A stretch of DNA of 64,000 nucleotides, taken from the NCBI GenBank assembly GCA_041920215.1, contig JAYRSJ010000003.1, forward strand, positions 202,632-266,631, read 5' to 3'. The position numbers and the translations under genes were made by a program. This DNA is from JAYRSJ01 sp041920215. GTDB taxonomy: Bacteria; Pseudomonadota; Gammaproteobacteria; Burkholderiales; Burkholderiaceae_C. Every line of letters begins with the position of its first letter. The first letter of the stretch is position 1. The notes below the pieces were generated by a model. The model ran no database searches and was not told the DNA's origin. It was given only the letters and a program-made list of their open reading frames with translations. Below, in pieces: positions 9,450-18,928 of this stretch.

Positions 9450-10625
9450 ATGCCCGCCCTGCATCCCCCGCTCGCCCCCACCTCCCCCACCGAGATGCCC
9501 ATGCCCCGTCCCGCCCTGCCCTCGCCCGGCGCCGCCCTGCGCTGGCTGCTGAAGGAGACGGCCACCATACTGGCCATCGCGCTGGCCATCAGCGCGGCCC
9601 TGCTGCTGGTCTTCAGGCAGGACCCGCTGACCACCTTCATCTACTGCACGGCGATCACGCTGTGCTGCTCGATCAGCATCCAGGCCCTGCACCGCGGCCT
9701 GAGCTGGCTGGTTCAGCGGCGCCTGAGCCCCGAGCAAAGGGCGGCGCACGGCAGCTGGCCCGGCTGGCCGCTGATGGGGCTGAGCCTGCTGCTGGGCACC
9801 GTGCTGGGCTATAGCGCCGGCACCGAGCTGGGCAACTGGATCACCGGCCACAACTCGCCCGGCATCCTCAACGCCAGCCTGCGCCGCGCGCTGTCCACGC
9901 TGTTCATCGCGCTGATTCCCGGCGTGCTGATCACGCTGTATTTCGTCAACCGCGGCCGCTTGGATGCGGCCGAGGCACGCGCCCAGGCCGCCCAGCGCGA
10001 GGCGGCCGAGAACCAGCTGCGCCTGCTGGAGTCGCAGCTGGAGCCGCATATGCTGTTCAACACCCTGGCCAATCTGCGGGTGCTGATCGGCCTGGATCCG
10101 GCCCGCGCCCAGGCGATGCTGGACCAACTGATCGCCTTTCTGCGCGCGACGCTGAACGCCTCGCGCAGTGGCAGCCATGCGCTGAGCGAGGAGTTCGCGC
10201 GGCTGCAGGACTATCTCGCCCTGATGCAGGTGCGCATGGGTACACGGCTGCGCCCTCGGCTGCTGCTGCCGCCGGAGCTGGCCGAGCTGCCGGTGCCGCC
10301 GCTGCTGCTGCAGCCTCTGGTGGAGAACGCGATCAAGCACGGGCTGGAGCCGCATATGGAGGGCGGCGAGCTGATCGTCAGCGCCGCGCTGGAACAGGGT
10401 CAGGTCTTGCTGCAGGTGCGCGACACCGGTGCCGGCCTGGGCCAGGCGCCGGCCAGCGAGGGCACGCGCTTCGGGCTGGACCAGGTGCGCAGCCGGCTGG
10501 CCACCCAGTTCGGCGGCGCGGCCAGTTTTGAGCTGCGGGCGGCGACCGACGGTCGCGGCGGCACCCTGGCCAGCATCCGCCTCCCCCTGCCGGACCCCAG
10601 GACCTTGAGCAAGGAACAGCCATGA
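9450..10625 (+). CDS. LytS/YehU-type sensor histidine kinase
   Basis: A 391-residue membrane sensor kinase of the His_kinase (PF06580) class that pairs with LytTR regulators. The N-terminal half has about four hydrophobic segments (around residues 32-52, 56-76, 108-128 and 148-168). The kinase core starts with a short coiled coil, then the phospho-acceptor block LLESQLEPHMLFNTLANL, where the His is the likely phosphorylation site. The N box VENAIKHGLEPH and the G box DTGAGLG follow. Starts at 9450, 9495 and 9501 are all possible, and no ribosome site decides. Its stop overlaps the regulator's ATG by 4 bp (ATGA), so the two are translationally coupled. Confidence 0.9.
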   Translation: MPALHPPLAPTSPTEMPMPRPALPSPGAALRWLLKETATILAIALAISAALLLVFRQDPLTTFIYCTAITLCCSISIQALHRGLSWLVQRRLSPEQRAAHGSWPGWPLMGLSLLLGTVLGYSAGTELGNWITGHNSPGILNASLRRALSTLFIALIPGVLITLYFVNRGRLDAAEARAQAAQREAAENQLRLLESQLEPHMLFNTLANLRVLIGLDPARAQAMLDQLIAFLRATLNASRSGSHALSEEFARLQDYLALMQVRMGTRLRPRLLLPPELAELPVPPLLLQPLVENAIKHGLEPHMEGGELIVSAALEQGQVLLQVRDTGAGLGQAPASEGTRFGLDQVRSRLATQFGGAASFELRAATDGRGGTLASIRLPLPDPRTLSKEQP

Positions 10626-11443
10626 GAACGAGCCCCGCTGCCACCGCACTGATCGCCGAGGACGAGCTGCTGCTGGCCGAACATCTGCGCCAGGAACTGG
10701 GCCAGCTCTGGCCCGAGCTGGAGATTGTGGGCATGGCGGTCAACGGCCCGGAGGCCCTGGATGCCGCGCTGCGCCTGCGGCCGGCGATCTGTTTTCTGGA
10801 CATCCGGATGCCGGGCATGAGCGGGCTCGAGCTGGCCCAGGCCCTGGCCGAGGACTGGCCCGAGGGCCAGCCCTTCCCCCTGCTGGTCTTCGTCACCGCC
10901 TATGACCAGTACGCCTTGCAGGCCTTCGATCGCGCCGCGCTGGACTATCTGCTCAAGCCGGTGCAGCGCGAGCGCCTGGCCCAGACCTGCGAACGCCTGC
11001 GCCAGGCCCTGGCCAAGGCGGCCGCCGCGGCCCAGCCGGCCGAGGCCGGCGCGATGGCCGCGGTCGAACAGCTGCGCGCCTTGCTGGGGGCGGTGGGGAG
11101 TGTCGGTGCCGCGCCGGCGCCGCTGCGTCTGCTGCAGGTCAGCGTCGGCAACACGATACAGATGGTGCCGGTGGACGAGGTGGTGTTCTTCGAGGCGGCC
11201 GACAAGTATGTGCGGGTGCTGACGGCTGACAAGGAACATCTGGTGCGGGCCTCGCTGCGCGAACTGCTGCCACAACTGGACACCCAGCGCTTCTGGCAGG
11301 TGCACCGCAGCCTGGTGGTGAGGGCCGATGCCATCGCCCGCGCGGTGCGCGATCCGGCCGGCAAGCTGAGCCTGGAGCTGCGTCAGCGCCCCGAGCGGCT
11401 CGCCGTCAGCCGCATGTACAGCCATCTCTTCAAGGGGCTTTGA
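10622..11443 (+). CDS. LytTR-family response regulator
   Basis: A 273-residue regulator with an N-terminal receiver and a C-terminal LytTR DNA-binding domain. The receiver has the acidic pair at AEDE, the phospho-acceptor Asp60 in CFLDIRMPGMSG, the Thr in FVTAYDQYA and the Lys in YLLKPV. An Ala-rich linker (residues 135-160) leads to LytTR: VDEVVFFEAADKYVRVLTAD, then LRELLPQLDTQRFWQVHRS and a final SRMYSHLFKGL. It overlaps the kinase gene by 4 bp. Targets are unknown; the downstream 2TM gene is the nearest candidate partner. Confidence 0.94.
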   Translation: MRTSPAATALIAEDELLLAEHLRQELGQLWPELEIVGMAVNGPEALDAALRLRPAICFLDIRMPGMSGLELAQALAEDWPEGQPFPLLVFVTAYDQYALQAFDRAALDYLLKPVQRERLAQTCERLRQALAKAAAAAQPAEAGAMAAVEQLRALLGAVGSVGAAPAPLRLLQVSVGNTIQMVPVDEVVFFEAADKYVRVLTADKEHLVRASLRELLPQLDTQRFWQVHRSLVVRADAIARAVRDPAGKLSLELRQRPERLAVSRMYSHLFKGL

Positions 11444-11587
11444 GCGCTGGGCGGCCGCCCGCCCACCGTTCGCGCCCTGCGCTGGCGATTCACGCCTGCG
11501 TCTCGCCATCGGTCGCATGGCCCTGGCCCGGTTCGCGGCCGCCGCGCATCATTCATCCATCGCAACACAACCCCGATGGAGCAAGAG

Positions 11588-11881
11588 ATGCGCAACACCC
11601 CGCTGAACGACGAAGAACTGCAAAGCCTGGCCAAGAAGCGCGTGGACATGAAGATGGGTTTTCTGGTCCATCTGACAGTCTTCGTGCTGGTCAACGGCGG
11701 CCTGAGCCTGCTGAGTTTGCTCGGTGGCGGCGAGCGCTGGCACTTCTTCCCGCTGTGGGGCTGGTGCCTGGGGCTGAGCATCCACGGCATCGTCGCCCTG
11801 CTGTCGCTGAGCGGCCAGGGCCTGCGCCAGCGGATGATGGACAGGGAGCTGCAGACCTTGCGCGAGCAGGGCCTGCGCTGA
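11588..11881 (+). CDS. 2TM domain protein
   Basis: A small membrane protein of about 97 residues with two transmembrane helices (around residues 22-42 and 54-73), flanked by charged ends: N-terminal DEELQSLAKKRVDMKMGF and C-terminal QRMMDRELQTLREQGLR. This matches the 2TM domain (PF13239), which is often found next to or fused with LytS-type kinases; the gene lies 144 bp downstream of such a pair. ATGs exist at 11576 and 11588. Only the second has a GGAG ribosome site at a good distance, and it is preferred. The gene ends just before a strong bidirectional terminator. Its function is unknown. Confidence 0.8.
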   Translation: MRNTPLNDEELQSLAKKRVDMKMGFLVHLTVFVLVNGGLSLLSLLGGGERWHFFPLWGWCLGLSIHGIVALLSLSGQGLRQRMMDRELQTLREQGLR

Positions 11882-11910
11882 GCAAGCGCCGCGGCGGCGG
11901 CGCCAAAAGA

Positions 11911-11939
11911 AAAGCGGCCCGGAAGGGCCGCTTTGTTTT
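11911..11939. terminator. Bidirectional intrinsic terminator
   Basis: A perfect 10-bp stem (AAAGCGGCCC / GGGCCGCTTT) with a GGAA tetraloop, followed by TTTGTTTT on the plus strand and preceded by CCAAAAGA, which gives a T-rich tail on the minus strand. It lies between the convergent 2TM gene (plus) and the TonB receptor (minus) and can end both transcripts. Confidence 0.92.
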
Positions 11940-11966
11940 GCCTAACTCAGCGCCGTAGCGCTGCGA

Positions 11967-14900
11967 TCAGAACTCGTAGCGAGCCGTGACCTGCACCGCC
12001 CACTGCGACTCGCCCTTGAGCTGGCGGGTCGTGTAGTCGGTGACCTGGTTGTTCACCGTGTAGACGTAGTTGCCGTTGGCATCGATGCCGCCGAAGTTCA
12101 CGAAGCCACGACGCTGGCCGCCAGCCGAGTTGAAGGCGGCCTCGTTGATGCGGCCCCAGCGCTTGTTCAGCAGATTGCCGACGTTCAGGATGTCGAAGGA
12201 CACCACACCCTTGTGCTTGCTGGTGAAGCCCGGCACTTCCTGGCTCAGACGCAGGTCGAAGCTGTTGACGAAGGGCGAGAAGCTGGAATAGCGGCCCACG
12301 ACCGAACCCTTGGCCTTGCTGAGCTCGGGGCTGGCGTTGACGAACTCCCAGAACTGCGCCTCAGCGGCGGCGGCATTGGCCAGACCACTGTTCTGGCCGG
12401 GACGGAACACCACACCGGCAGCACCGGGGCCGCTGGGGATGTACATCAGGTCATTGCCGCTGACGCCGTCGCCGTTCATATCGTTCAGATAGGTCCAGCT
12501 ATAGGGCTTGCCCTTGCGGCCTTCGTAGAACAGGCCGACGGTGGTCTTGTACTTGCCAACGAAGGCCTTGGACCAGTTGATCGAGGCGCTGATACGGTCA
12601 CGCACCAGATAGGCCGAGTTCGCGGCCACATCCTCGTTCGGGTTCAGGATGGCGCGCGAGTTGAAGCTCGAGCTCGAGACCGAGGAAGTCAGCGGGCTGA
12701 CCTCTTCTGCATCGGTGCGGGTGTAGGCCACCTGCCAGCTCAGGCCGGCGCGCGAGGGGCCGGACAGCGACAGCGTCAGTGCATTGCCGCCACCCTTCTT
12801 GGTCTCGGCAGCCATCAGCACATTGTTGAAGTTCGGGTTGCTGAGTGCCTTCTGGGCCACGCGGCCGCTGCCGGGTGCGCAGGCGCCGCCGGTGGAGAAG
12901 GTGCCGTCGGCATTCCAGCAGCCCGGTGCATAGGTCTGCGGCATGAAGAACATCTGGCGGCCGTCCTGCGCAGCGATGCGGGTCGGATCGCCGAGGTTCA
13001 GGTTGCGGTAATAGATGCCGCTATTGGTCTTGGTGTGCACCCATTCGGCACCCAGCACCAGGCCGTACCAGGGCAGCTCGGTGTCATAGGCGAAGTTCAG
13101 CTTCCAGACCGAGGGCTGGCCCAGGCCCTTCTCGATGAAATCGACGTTGGCGGCCGGCGGCTGGCCGGTCAGATTGGTCGGCTGCTGGGCCGGATCCGGA
13201 TTGAACAGGCTGTTGCCGCCCGGGCAGCTGCTACCGCAGGTGATGATGCGGGTCGCCATGCCGGTGTTCGAGTAGGGGTTGGACAGCCAGACATTGGCAG
13301 CCGCACCCTGGAACAGACCGACACCACCGCGCAGCTGCGACTTGCGCTTGTTGACCGGGTCGAAGCTGTAGTTGAAGGCCAGGCGCGGCTGGAACAGGTC
13401 TTCGCCGTCCGGCGTCACCGTGTTGTCGTAGCCGAAGCCACCGCTGGCCCGCGCGACCGTGTTGGCGCCCGTGACGCTGCCGGCCACCACCGCCGCCGCC
13501 GCGGCCGGATTGGCCGTCGGCTTGTCGGAGGTAGACAGGCGGTCATAGCGGACGCCGAAGTTGACGCTCAGCTTGTCGTTGACGGCCCAGGTGTCCTGCA
13601 GGAACAAGCCGGTGCTGGCGTGCGTAAACTGCGCCGCGCCATCGGCCAGAGTCGTGCCGGTCACCGGCACCTGGTAGGAATAGTTCAGCACCTCGCCACG
13701 GCTGAAACGGTCCAGCAGCTGGGTCTCGCAGGCCGCATAGCTCAGGCCCGAGTTGCAGGCGAAGGTGTAGTTGCCCTTGGCGTCCTGGAAGAAGGCGTTG
13801 AAGACCTGGTTGCGCTGCAGATCGGCGCCGAACTTCAGCTCGTGATCGCCCATCACCAGATTGCCGCCGAAGTAGGCGTCAAAGGTCTTGGTGTCCAGCT
13901 CGTTGTAGTGACGGCTGCGCTCGGTACCGAAGTTCAGGAATCGGTTGCCCGAGTTGGTGCCAGCGGGCGCGCCGGCCGGCAGGCCACCGCTAAAGCGCAG
14001 GGCGATGGCCGGCAGATTGCTGTTGTTCTCGGGCACGCTGTAGTAGTCGCGGCTGGAGAGCTTCAGCTCGGTCGAGAAGTTGTCGGTCCAGTCCGAGAAG
14101 AGCTGGGCGACGACGGTGTCGATGGTCTTCTTCTGCTGGTACCAGGCCGAGGTCAGCTGCAGGCCGGTCAGGCTGTAGCCACCGAAGCTGCCGCCGTTGG
14201 TCTCGGTCTGCTCGGTACGGGCCAGACGCAGATTGGCACGGTGGCTGTCGTTGATATTCCAGTCGAACTTGGCCAGATAGTCGCGGACCTTGAGCTGGCT
14301 TTCACCGATGACGTTGCCAACGTCCATGCCATAGCGATCCTTGGCGATCTGCTGCAGCTTGTTGATCGAGTCCTGCGAGATGCCGACATTGGTCAGCGAG
14401 CCGCCGGCCGGGCCAAACTCGGGCTGGGCACGGTTGCTCTTGAGCTCTTCGACGCTGGCGAAGAAGAACAGCTTGTCCTTGATGATCGGGCCGCCCAGGG
14501 TGGCACCGATGGTGTCTTCCTTGAAGGGGCCGAAGTTGAAGTAGGTGTCCGCCGCCCGGTTGTAGCGCATGCCGACCAGGCCCTCGTCACGGTAGACGTA
14601 GTAGAGGCTGCCCTTCAGCTCGTTGGTGCCGGACTTGGTGACCGCATTGATGTTGGCGCCGGTGTAGCCCTTCTGCGTCACATCGTAGTTGGACAGATTG
14701 ACCTGCACCGACTGGATCGCATCGATGGAGATCGGCTGCTTGGCGGTCGGCAGATTGTTGGACTCCAGGCCGAAGGTGTCGTTGGTGGTGACGCCGTCGA
14801 TGGTGATGGAGTTGTAGCGCGAGTTCTGGCCCATGGCCGAGATCTCGCCACGTTCCTTGTCGGTCTGCGACAGGCGCGGATCGATACGCGCATAGTCCTG

Positions 14901-15377
14901 CAGATTGCGCTGGATCGAGGCATAGGCGTCCAGTTCCTGGCGACCGATGCTGGTGCCGGCGCCGGTGGCGCCCGAGTTGAAGCGGCCGATCTGCGTGCTG
15001 CTGCCCGAGACGACCACCTGCTCCAGCTGGCTCACGCCCAGGCGCAGGTCCAGCGACAGGCTTTCAGCCAGCGCGAGGTAGATGCCGTCGCGCACTTCGC
15101 GATCGGTGCCCTTGCTGACGGTCACGGTGTACGGGCCGCCGACGCGCAGACCGCGCGCGGAGTAGCGGCCTTCGGCATCGGTCGTGAGGTTGTTGCTCGA
15201 GCCCGACTCGCGGTGCACGATGACAACGTTTGCGCCTGCAACAGGCTTGCCGTCGGCCGTGGTCACGCGGCCGCCGATGGCCGAGGTGGTGTTCTGGGCC
15301 ATCACCGGCGCTGCGGCCACGATGGCGACCGCGGCACTGAGCGCGGTCCGGGTAAAGCTCCAACGATTGCTGTTCAT
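11967..15377 (-). CDS. Oar-like TonB-dependent outer-membrane receptor
   Basis: An 1136-residue TonB-dependent receptor of the Oar type, taking up a substrate energised by TonB/ExbBD. Residues 1-27 are a signal peptide ending APVMA-Q. Residues 30-112 form a carboxypeptidase-regulatory-like fold (GGRVTTADGKPVAGANVV). The plug follows (EQVVVSGSSTQ, then ERGEISAMGQNSRYNSI, and INAVTKSGTNELKGSL). The rest is the large beta-barrel, ending in a C-terminal aromatic (TARYEF) as needed for BAM recognition. A ribosome site (GAGGAG) precedes the ATG. The gene is monocistronic, closed by the terminator at 11911-11939. A LacI-type palindrome 87 bp upstream suggests sugar-responsive control. The substrate is not known: Oar-like members are linked to proteins, polysaccharides and other large ligands. 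Confidence 0.93.
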   Translation of the reverse strand: MNSNRWSFTRTALSAAVAIVAAAPVMAQNTTSAIGGRVTTADGKPVAGANVVIVHRESGSSNNLTTDAEGRYSARGLRVGGPYTVTVSKGTDREVRDGIYLALAESLSLDLRLGVSQLEQVVVSGSSTQIGRFNSGATGAGTSIGRQELDAYASIQRNLQDYARIDPRLSQTDKERGEISAMGQNSRYNSITIDGVTTNDTFGLESNNLPTAKQPISIDAIQSVQVNLSNYDVTQKGYTGANINAVTKSGTNELKGSLYYVYRDEGLVGMRYNRAADTYFNFGPFKEDTIGATLGGPIIKDKLFFFASVEELKSNRAQPEFGPAGGSLTNVGISQDSINKLQQIAKDRYGMDVGNVIGESQLKVRDYLAKFDWNINDSHRANLRLARTEQTETNGGSFGGYSLTGLQLTSAWYQQKKTIDTVVAQLFSDWTDNFSTELKLSSRDYYSVPENNSNLPAIALRFSGGLPAGAPAGTNSGNRFLNFGTERSRHYNELDTKTFDAYFGGNLVMGDHELKFGADLQRNQVFNAFFQDAKGNYTFACNSGLSYAACETQLLDRFSRGEVLNYSYQVPVTGTTLADGAAQFTHASTGLFLQDTWAVNDKLSVNFGVRYDRLSTSDKPTANPAAAAAVVAGSVTGANTVARASGGFGYDNTVTPDGEDLFQPRLAFNYSFDPVNKRKSQLRGGVGLFQGAAANVWLSNPYSNTGMATRIITCGSSCPGGNSLFNPDPAQQPTNLTGQPPAANVDFIEKGLGQPSVWKLNFAYDTELPWYGLVLGAEWVHTKTNSGIYYRNLNLGDPTRIAAQDGRQMFFMPQTYAPGCWNADGTFSTGGACAPGSGRVAQKALSNPNFNNVLMAAETKKGGGNALTLSLSGPSRAGLSWQVAYTRTDAEEVSPLTSSVSSSSFNSRAILNPNEDVAANSAYLVRDRISASINWSKAFVGKYKTTVGLFYEGRKGKPYSWTYLNDMNGDGVSGNDLMYIPSGPGAAGVVFRPGQNSGLANAAAAEAQFWEFVNASPELSKAKGSVVGRYSSFSPFVNSFDLRLSQEVPGFTSKHKGVVSFDILNVGNLLNKRWGRINEAAFNSAGGQRRGFVNFGGIDANGNYVYTVNNQVTDYTTRQLKGESQWAVQVTARYEF

Positions 15378-15853
15378 CCTGTTGACTCCTCAATGAGAAA
15401 GCGGAAAGCGGACCGGCGCCTGCCAAGGCCTGACTGGAAAAAATGTAGCACCCGGTAAGGTCGCAAACGTTTGGTATCGCGGCTTCCCAACACCGAGGAT
15501 TCACCGCTTGCCAGGCCCCGCCATTTATGACAACGCCATGACTTCACGCACCCCGGGAATGCCCGCCCATCACCGAACGTCCGACCGCAACAAGGCCCTC
15601 GGAACATTCTTAGCAAGTACGGTGCCATCAAGGCCTCTGTCACCTCGAGCCCCGAGCCGGAGCTCTCGGCAAGGCCTGTTCGACTCGGCGAGTCTCGTGG
15701 CCAATTGTTGTACTTCTGTGACAGCCGATGTGACGCCGCAACAGCCGCGTGGCCGTCGCTCAAGCCGGTCCGGACCGAGCTTCAGGATGCTCGCCCCACG
15801 ACGCACAAAGAAGGCACAGGCCAGGCACCATCCCGGGGCCTGCCTGAGGGCGA
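15378..15853. other. Intergenic region upstream of the TonB receptor
   Basis: A 476-bp stretch without a convincing gene. Short open frames on both strands have poor codon use and no recognisable domain. It must hold the receptor promoter, and it contains the palindrome listed at 15464-15473. No tRNA or clear terminator was seen. Confidence 0.6.
15464..15473. promoter_or_regulatory. LacI-family-type operator palindrome
   Basis: CAAACGTTTG is a perfect 10-bp palindrome with the central CG and AAACGTTT core that is typical of LacI/GalR-family operators such as the PurR box. It lies 87-96 bp upstream of the TonB receptor ATG, within the probable promoter region. No LacI-type gene is in the window, so the regulator would be elsewhere. 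A chance match is possible for a site this short. Confidence 0.45.
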
Positions 15854-16171
15854 TCAGTGGATCAGCCCTATCCATTCGCCGCCGCTTTGGTAGCGATGAA
15901 AGACCGTCAGCGCGAGTTCGCGCAGGGCCGGGTTGGCAGCAGAGGCATAGGCCTGAGCCAGGCGCTCGAACGCGTAAAGGCGGTCATAGAGCATGCGGGT
16001 AGGCTGCAGGCCCAGCCCCTCGCGCTGCATCAGTGCCTGCAACTCCAGCAGTTGTTCCATGCCGACGGCGCCGGCCAGCGGATTGCCCAGCTCAGGTCCC
16101 AGACCCTGCGGAAACAGCAGCTCCAGACCGGAGCCGCCTGGTTCAGGAATCAGATGCTGGGGAATGTTCAT
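15854..16171 (-). CDS. Hypothetical protein, 105 residues
   Basis: A small acidic-to-neutral protein not recognised as a known family. It has no signal peptide or membrane segment. The C-terminal half (LYDRLYAFERLAQAYASAANPALRELALTVF) looks alpha-helical and ends SGGEWIGLIH. The open frame runs 26 codons further upstream, but the ATG at 16171 (MNIPQHLIPEPGG) gives a more natural protein. It is transcribed away from dcd with a gap of 132 bp. Codon use resembles the neighbouring real genes, which is the main support for it being genuine. Confidence 0.6.
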   Translation of the reverse strand: MNIPQHLIPEPGGSGLELLFPQGLGPELGNPLAGAVGMEQLLELQALMQREGLGLQPTRMLYDRLYAFERLAQAYASAANPALRELALTVFHRYQSGGEWIGLIH

Positions 16172-16303
16172 GCCGGCCTCGCGATAGCTCTTGCGATGCC
16201 GAGATGATGAGCGCAGGCGACCGAACTTAAGCCGGAAAAAGACCCGCAATCACCCGCTCATTGCACTCAAGCCTCACTGCCGACGGCCGAGCAGCGCCGG
16301 CCC

Positions 16304-16873
<570 letters not shown>

Positions 16874-16897
16874 AGTGATGCCACGCGCTAAGGTCCA

Positions 16898-16919
16898 CCA
16901 TTCTAGATTCCTAGAATGG
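16898..16919. promoter_or_regulatory. 22-bp dyad between dcd and the Crp-like gene
   Basis: Perfect 9-bp arms, CCATTCTAG and CTAGAATGG, separated by 4 bp. Each arm contains a TAGAAT-like -10 element, one reading toward dcd and one toward the Crp/Fnr-type gene. The dyad ends only 6 bp before that gene's ATG. It therefore looks like an operator covering two divergent promoters, probably bound by the adjacent regulator; binding is inferred. Confidence 0.6.
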
Positions 16920-16925
16920 GCCCTC

Positions 16926-17618
16926 ATGAGCTTGCACGAGATGCTGGAGAAATCGATCTGGGGTCGCAATCTGGCCGCCCCCGAACTTGCACGCGTGCTG
17001 CGCGACTGCCGCGAGCGCGAGGTGCCGGCCGGCCGGGCCATGCTGCGCGCCGGCGAGCCGGCCGAGCACTGGATGGGCCTGATCAGCGGCTTCGGCAAGA
17101 TGAGCATCAGCACGCCTGACGGCCGCGAGACCAGCCTGATCGGCACCGCGCCCGGCGGCTGGTTCGGCGAGGGCACGCTGATCAAGCGCGCCAGCCATTG
17201 GCAGTACGACGGGGTGGCCCTGCGCGATTGCCGCCTCGCCCTGATGCCCCGCGAGACCTTTGAATGGCTGCGCGCCACCAGCCTGCCCTTCAACCACTAT
17301 CTGCAGCAGCTGATGAGTGCCCGCATGGGTTGTTTCATCGCCCAGCTGTGCCACGACCGGCTGCTGGACTCGACCGCCCGGGTCGCCCGCGCACTGGCCG
17401 GACTCTACAACCCGGCGCTCTACCCCGAGCCGGGCAATTTCCTGGATCTGCGCCAGGCCGAGGTGGCCCAGCTGGCCGGCGTGTCACGCCAGCGCGCGAA
17501 CGCAGCCCTGCAGCGGCTCGAAGCTGCCGGCCTGCTGGCGCTCAGCCGGCGCGGCATCGAGGTCCGCGCGCTACAGGGCCTGCGCGACTACGCCGGTAGC
17601 GAGCAGCTGGAGCGCTGA
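16926..17618 (+). CDS. Crp/Fnr-family transcriptional regulator
   Basis: A 230-residue regulator with an N-terminal cyclic-nucleotide-binding-like beta-barrel (about residues 15-125) and a C-terminal winged helix. The barrel has [20 protein letters not shown] and [14 protein letters not shown]. The helix-turn-helix is in [23 protein letters not shown]. There is no Fnr-type Cys cluster at the N-terminus, so an Fe-S oxygen sensor is unlikely. The ATG at 16926 is the best start; upstream in-frame ATGs lie inside the antisense dcd region. A likely -10 lies about 8 bp before the ATG, so the mRNA may be leaderless. Effector and targets are unknown. Confidence 0.88.
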   Translation: MSLHEMLEKSIWGRNLAAPELARVLRDCREREVPAGRAMLRAGEPAEHWMGLISGFGKMSISTPDGRETSLIGTAPGGWFGEGTLIKRASHWQYDGVALRDCRLALMPRETFEWLRATSLPFNHYLQQLMSARMGCFIAQLCHDRLLDSTARVARALAGLYNPALYPEPGNFLDLRQAEVAQLAGVSRQRANAALQRLEAAGLLALSRRGIEVRALQGLRDYAGSEQLER

Positions 17619-17636
17619 GCCCAGGGCGGCGCGGCC

Positions 17637-18125
17637 TCAGAGGCTGGCCACACCTCGATTCGCCAGCGCGTCAGCACGCTCGTTGCCCGGGTCGCCGGCA
17701 TGGCCCTTGACCCAGTGCCATTGAACCTCGTGCAGCTGGCGCAAGGCCTCCAGTCGCTGCCACAGCTCCGCGTTCTTGACCGGCTTGCCATCGGCCGTCT
17801 TCCAGCCGCGCCGCTGCCAGCCGCCTATCCATTCGGTCATGCCCTTGCGGACGTACTCGCTGTCGGTGTAGACGGCCACCTTGCAGCTGCGCTTCAGCGA
17901 GACCAGGGCCTCGATCACCGCGGTCAGTTCCATCCGGTTGTTGGTGGTGTTGGGCTCCCCGCCAAACAGCTCTTTCTCATGGCCGCCCGAGCGCAGCCAA
18001 GCTCCCCAGCCGCCCGGGCCGGGATTGCCCTTGCAGGCGCCGTCGGTATAGACCACGACCTCGGGCTTGTTGATCGGCAAGGCGGTGTGGCCCGGGGAAG
18101 AAGACTTGGCTGAGGAAGCAGTCAT
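17637..18125 (-). CDS. rnhA: Ribonuclease HI
   Basis: A 162-residue RNase HI that cuts the RNA strand of RNA/DNA hybrids. All catalytic acids are visible: Asp28 ([16 protein letters not shown]), Glu66 (NNRMELTAV), Asp88 (VYTDSEYV) and Asp152 (NERADALA), plus the loop His142 in [11 protein letters not shown] non-conserved N-terminal extension of about 20 residues precedes the domain. It lies 13 bp downstream of the methyltransferase gene in the same direction, the arrangement known in many proteobacteria opposite gloB. Confidence 0.97.
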   Translation of the reverse strand: MTASSAKSSSPGHTALPINKPEVVVYTDGACKGNPGPGGWGAWLRSGGHEKELFGGEPNTTNNRMELTAVIEALVSLKRSCKVAVYTDSEYVRKGMTEWIGGWQRRGWKTADGKPVKNAELWQRLEALRQLHEVQWHWVKGHAGDPGNERADALANRGVASL

Positions 18126-18138
18126 GCGTAATAGAGAT

Positions 18139-18906
18139 TCAGGTTCGATGCTGGCGGTTCAAGGCCACGGCGGCACGCGTTCGGGCACTGCGCCTGGCCT
18201 TGCGCGCCAGTCCCACCAGACGCATGCCATGAACGCGCTTGACCGCCACCACAAAATAGACGGCGCCCAGCACCGGCCACCAATGGCTGCCCAGGCGTTC
18301 GACCCAGCGCCAACGTTGCAGCCAGACCTCGCTGCGCAGCGGCGGACGGTAGCAGCCGAAACTGGCGCTCTCGACCTCGAAACTGAGCAGGCGCAGCCAG
18401 TCGCGCAAGCGCCAGTAGCCGATGAAGTCGCCCTCGCGCGGCAGGTAGAGCGAACCACCCACCCCGGGCAGCCGTTCAGCCAAGCGGCCCAGATTCTGCC
18501 GCAAGCCCCAGCTGCTGGCCGGATTGATGCCGCAGATGATCAGCCGCCCCTCGGGCCGCAGCACCCGCTCGACCTCGCGCAGGGTCAGATGCGGGTCGGG
18601 CGCCAGCTCCAGCGTGTGGGGTAGCACCAGCAAATCCAGGCTGGCCGGCTCGAACGGCAAGGCATCGAACTCGCAGCCCAGCTGGGCGGTCGCCATCTCG
18701 TCGGCATGCTCGACCGCCAGCCAGCGATGCGGCATGCGGTTGGCCCGTAGGCCCTGTAGGCTGGGCAGGCCCAGTTGCAGCGCGTGGAAGCCGAACAGAT
18801 CGCTGACTGCCTGGTCCAGCCGGGACTGCTCCCAGTCCAGCAGATAGCGGCCCGGCGGCGTCTGCAGCCAGTCGGCCAACCCTACAATCGAAGTTTCGTC
18901 CGTCAT
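18139..18906 (-). CDS. Class I SAM-dependent methyltransferase, YafS-like
   Basis: A 255-residue methyltransferase-domain protein. The N-terminal [16 protein letters not shown] segment, the [21 protein letters not shown] post-I region and [19 protein letters not shown] mark the Methyltransf_11-type fold. The usual glycine-rich motif I is weak. The C-terminus is basic ([13 protein letters not shown]). The gene order (this gene plus rnhA, divergent from gloB-mltD) matches the E. coli yafS neighbourhood, so it is probably the YafS orthologue, whose substrate is not known. The start at ATG 18906 (MTDETSIVG) was chosen over an upstream one that would overlap the gloB promoter region. Confidence 0.85.
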   Translation of the reverse strand: MTDETSIVGLADWLQTPPGRYLLDWEQSRLDQAVSDLFGFHALQLGLPSLQGLRANRMPHRWLAVEHADEMATAQLGCEFDALPFEPASLDLLVLPHTLELAPDPHLTLREVERVLRPEGRLIICGINPASSWGLRQNLGRLAERLPGVGGSLYLPREGDFIGYWRLRDWLRLLSFEVESASFGCYRPPLRSEVWLQRWRWVERLGSHWWPVLGAVYFVVAVKRVHGMRLVGLARKARRSARTRAAVALNRQHRT

Positions 18907-18928
18907 TGAAACTGCCTGACCCCGCTGC

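Noticed and set aside
12213..15458. A 1081-codon plus-strand frame opposite the TonB receptor
   Set aside because: Antisense shadow: the receptor on the other strand has a signal peptide, plug and barrel end, while this frame shows no domain.
15508..15875. Short frames on both strands upstream of the TonB receptor
   Set aside because: They overlap each other, lack ribosome sites and domains, and are placed in a region that must hold a promoter.
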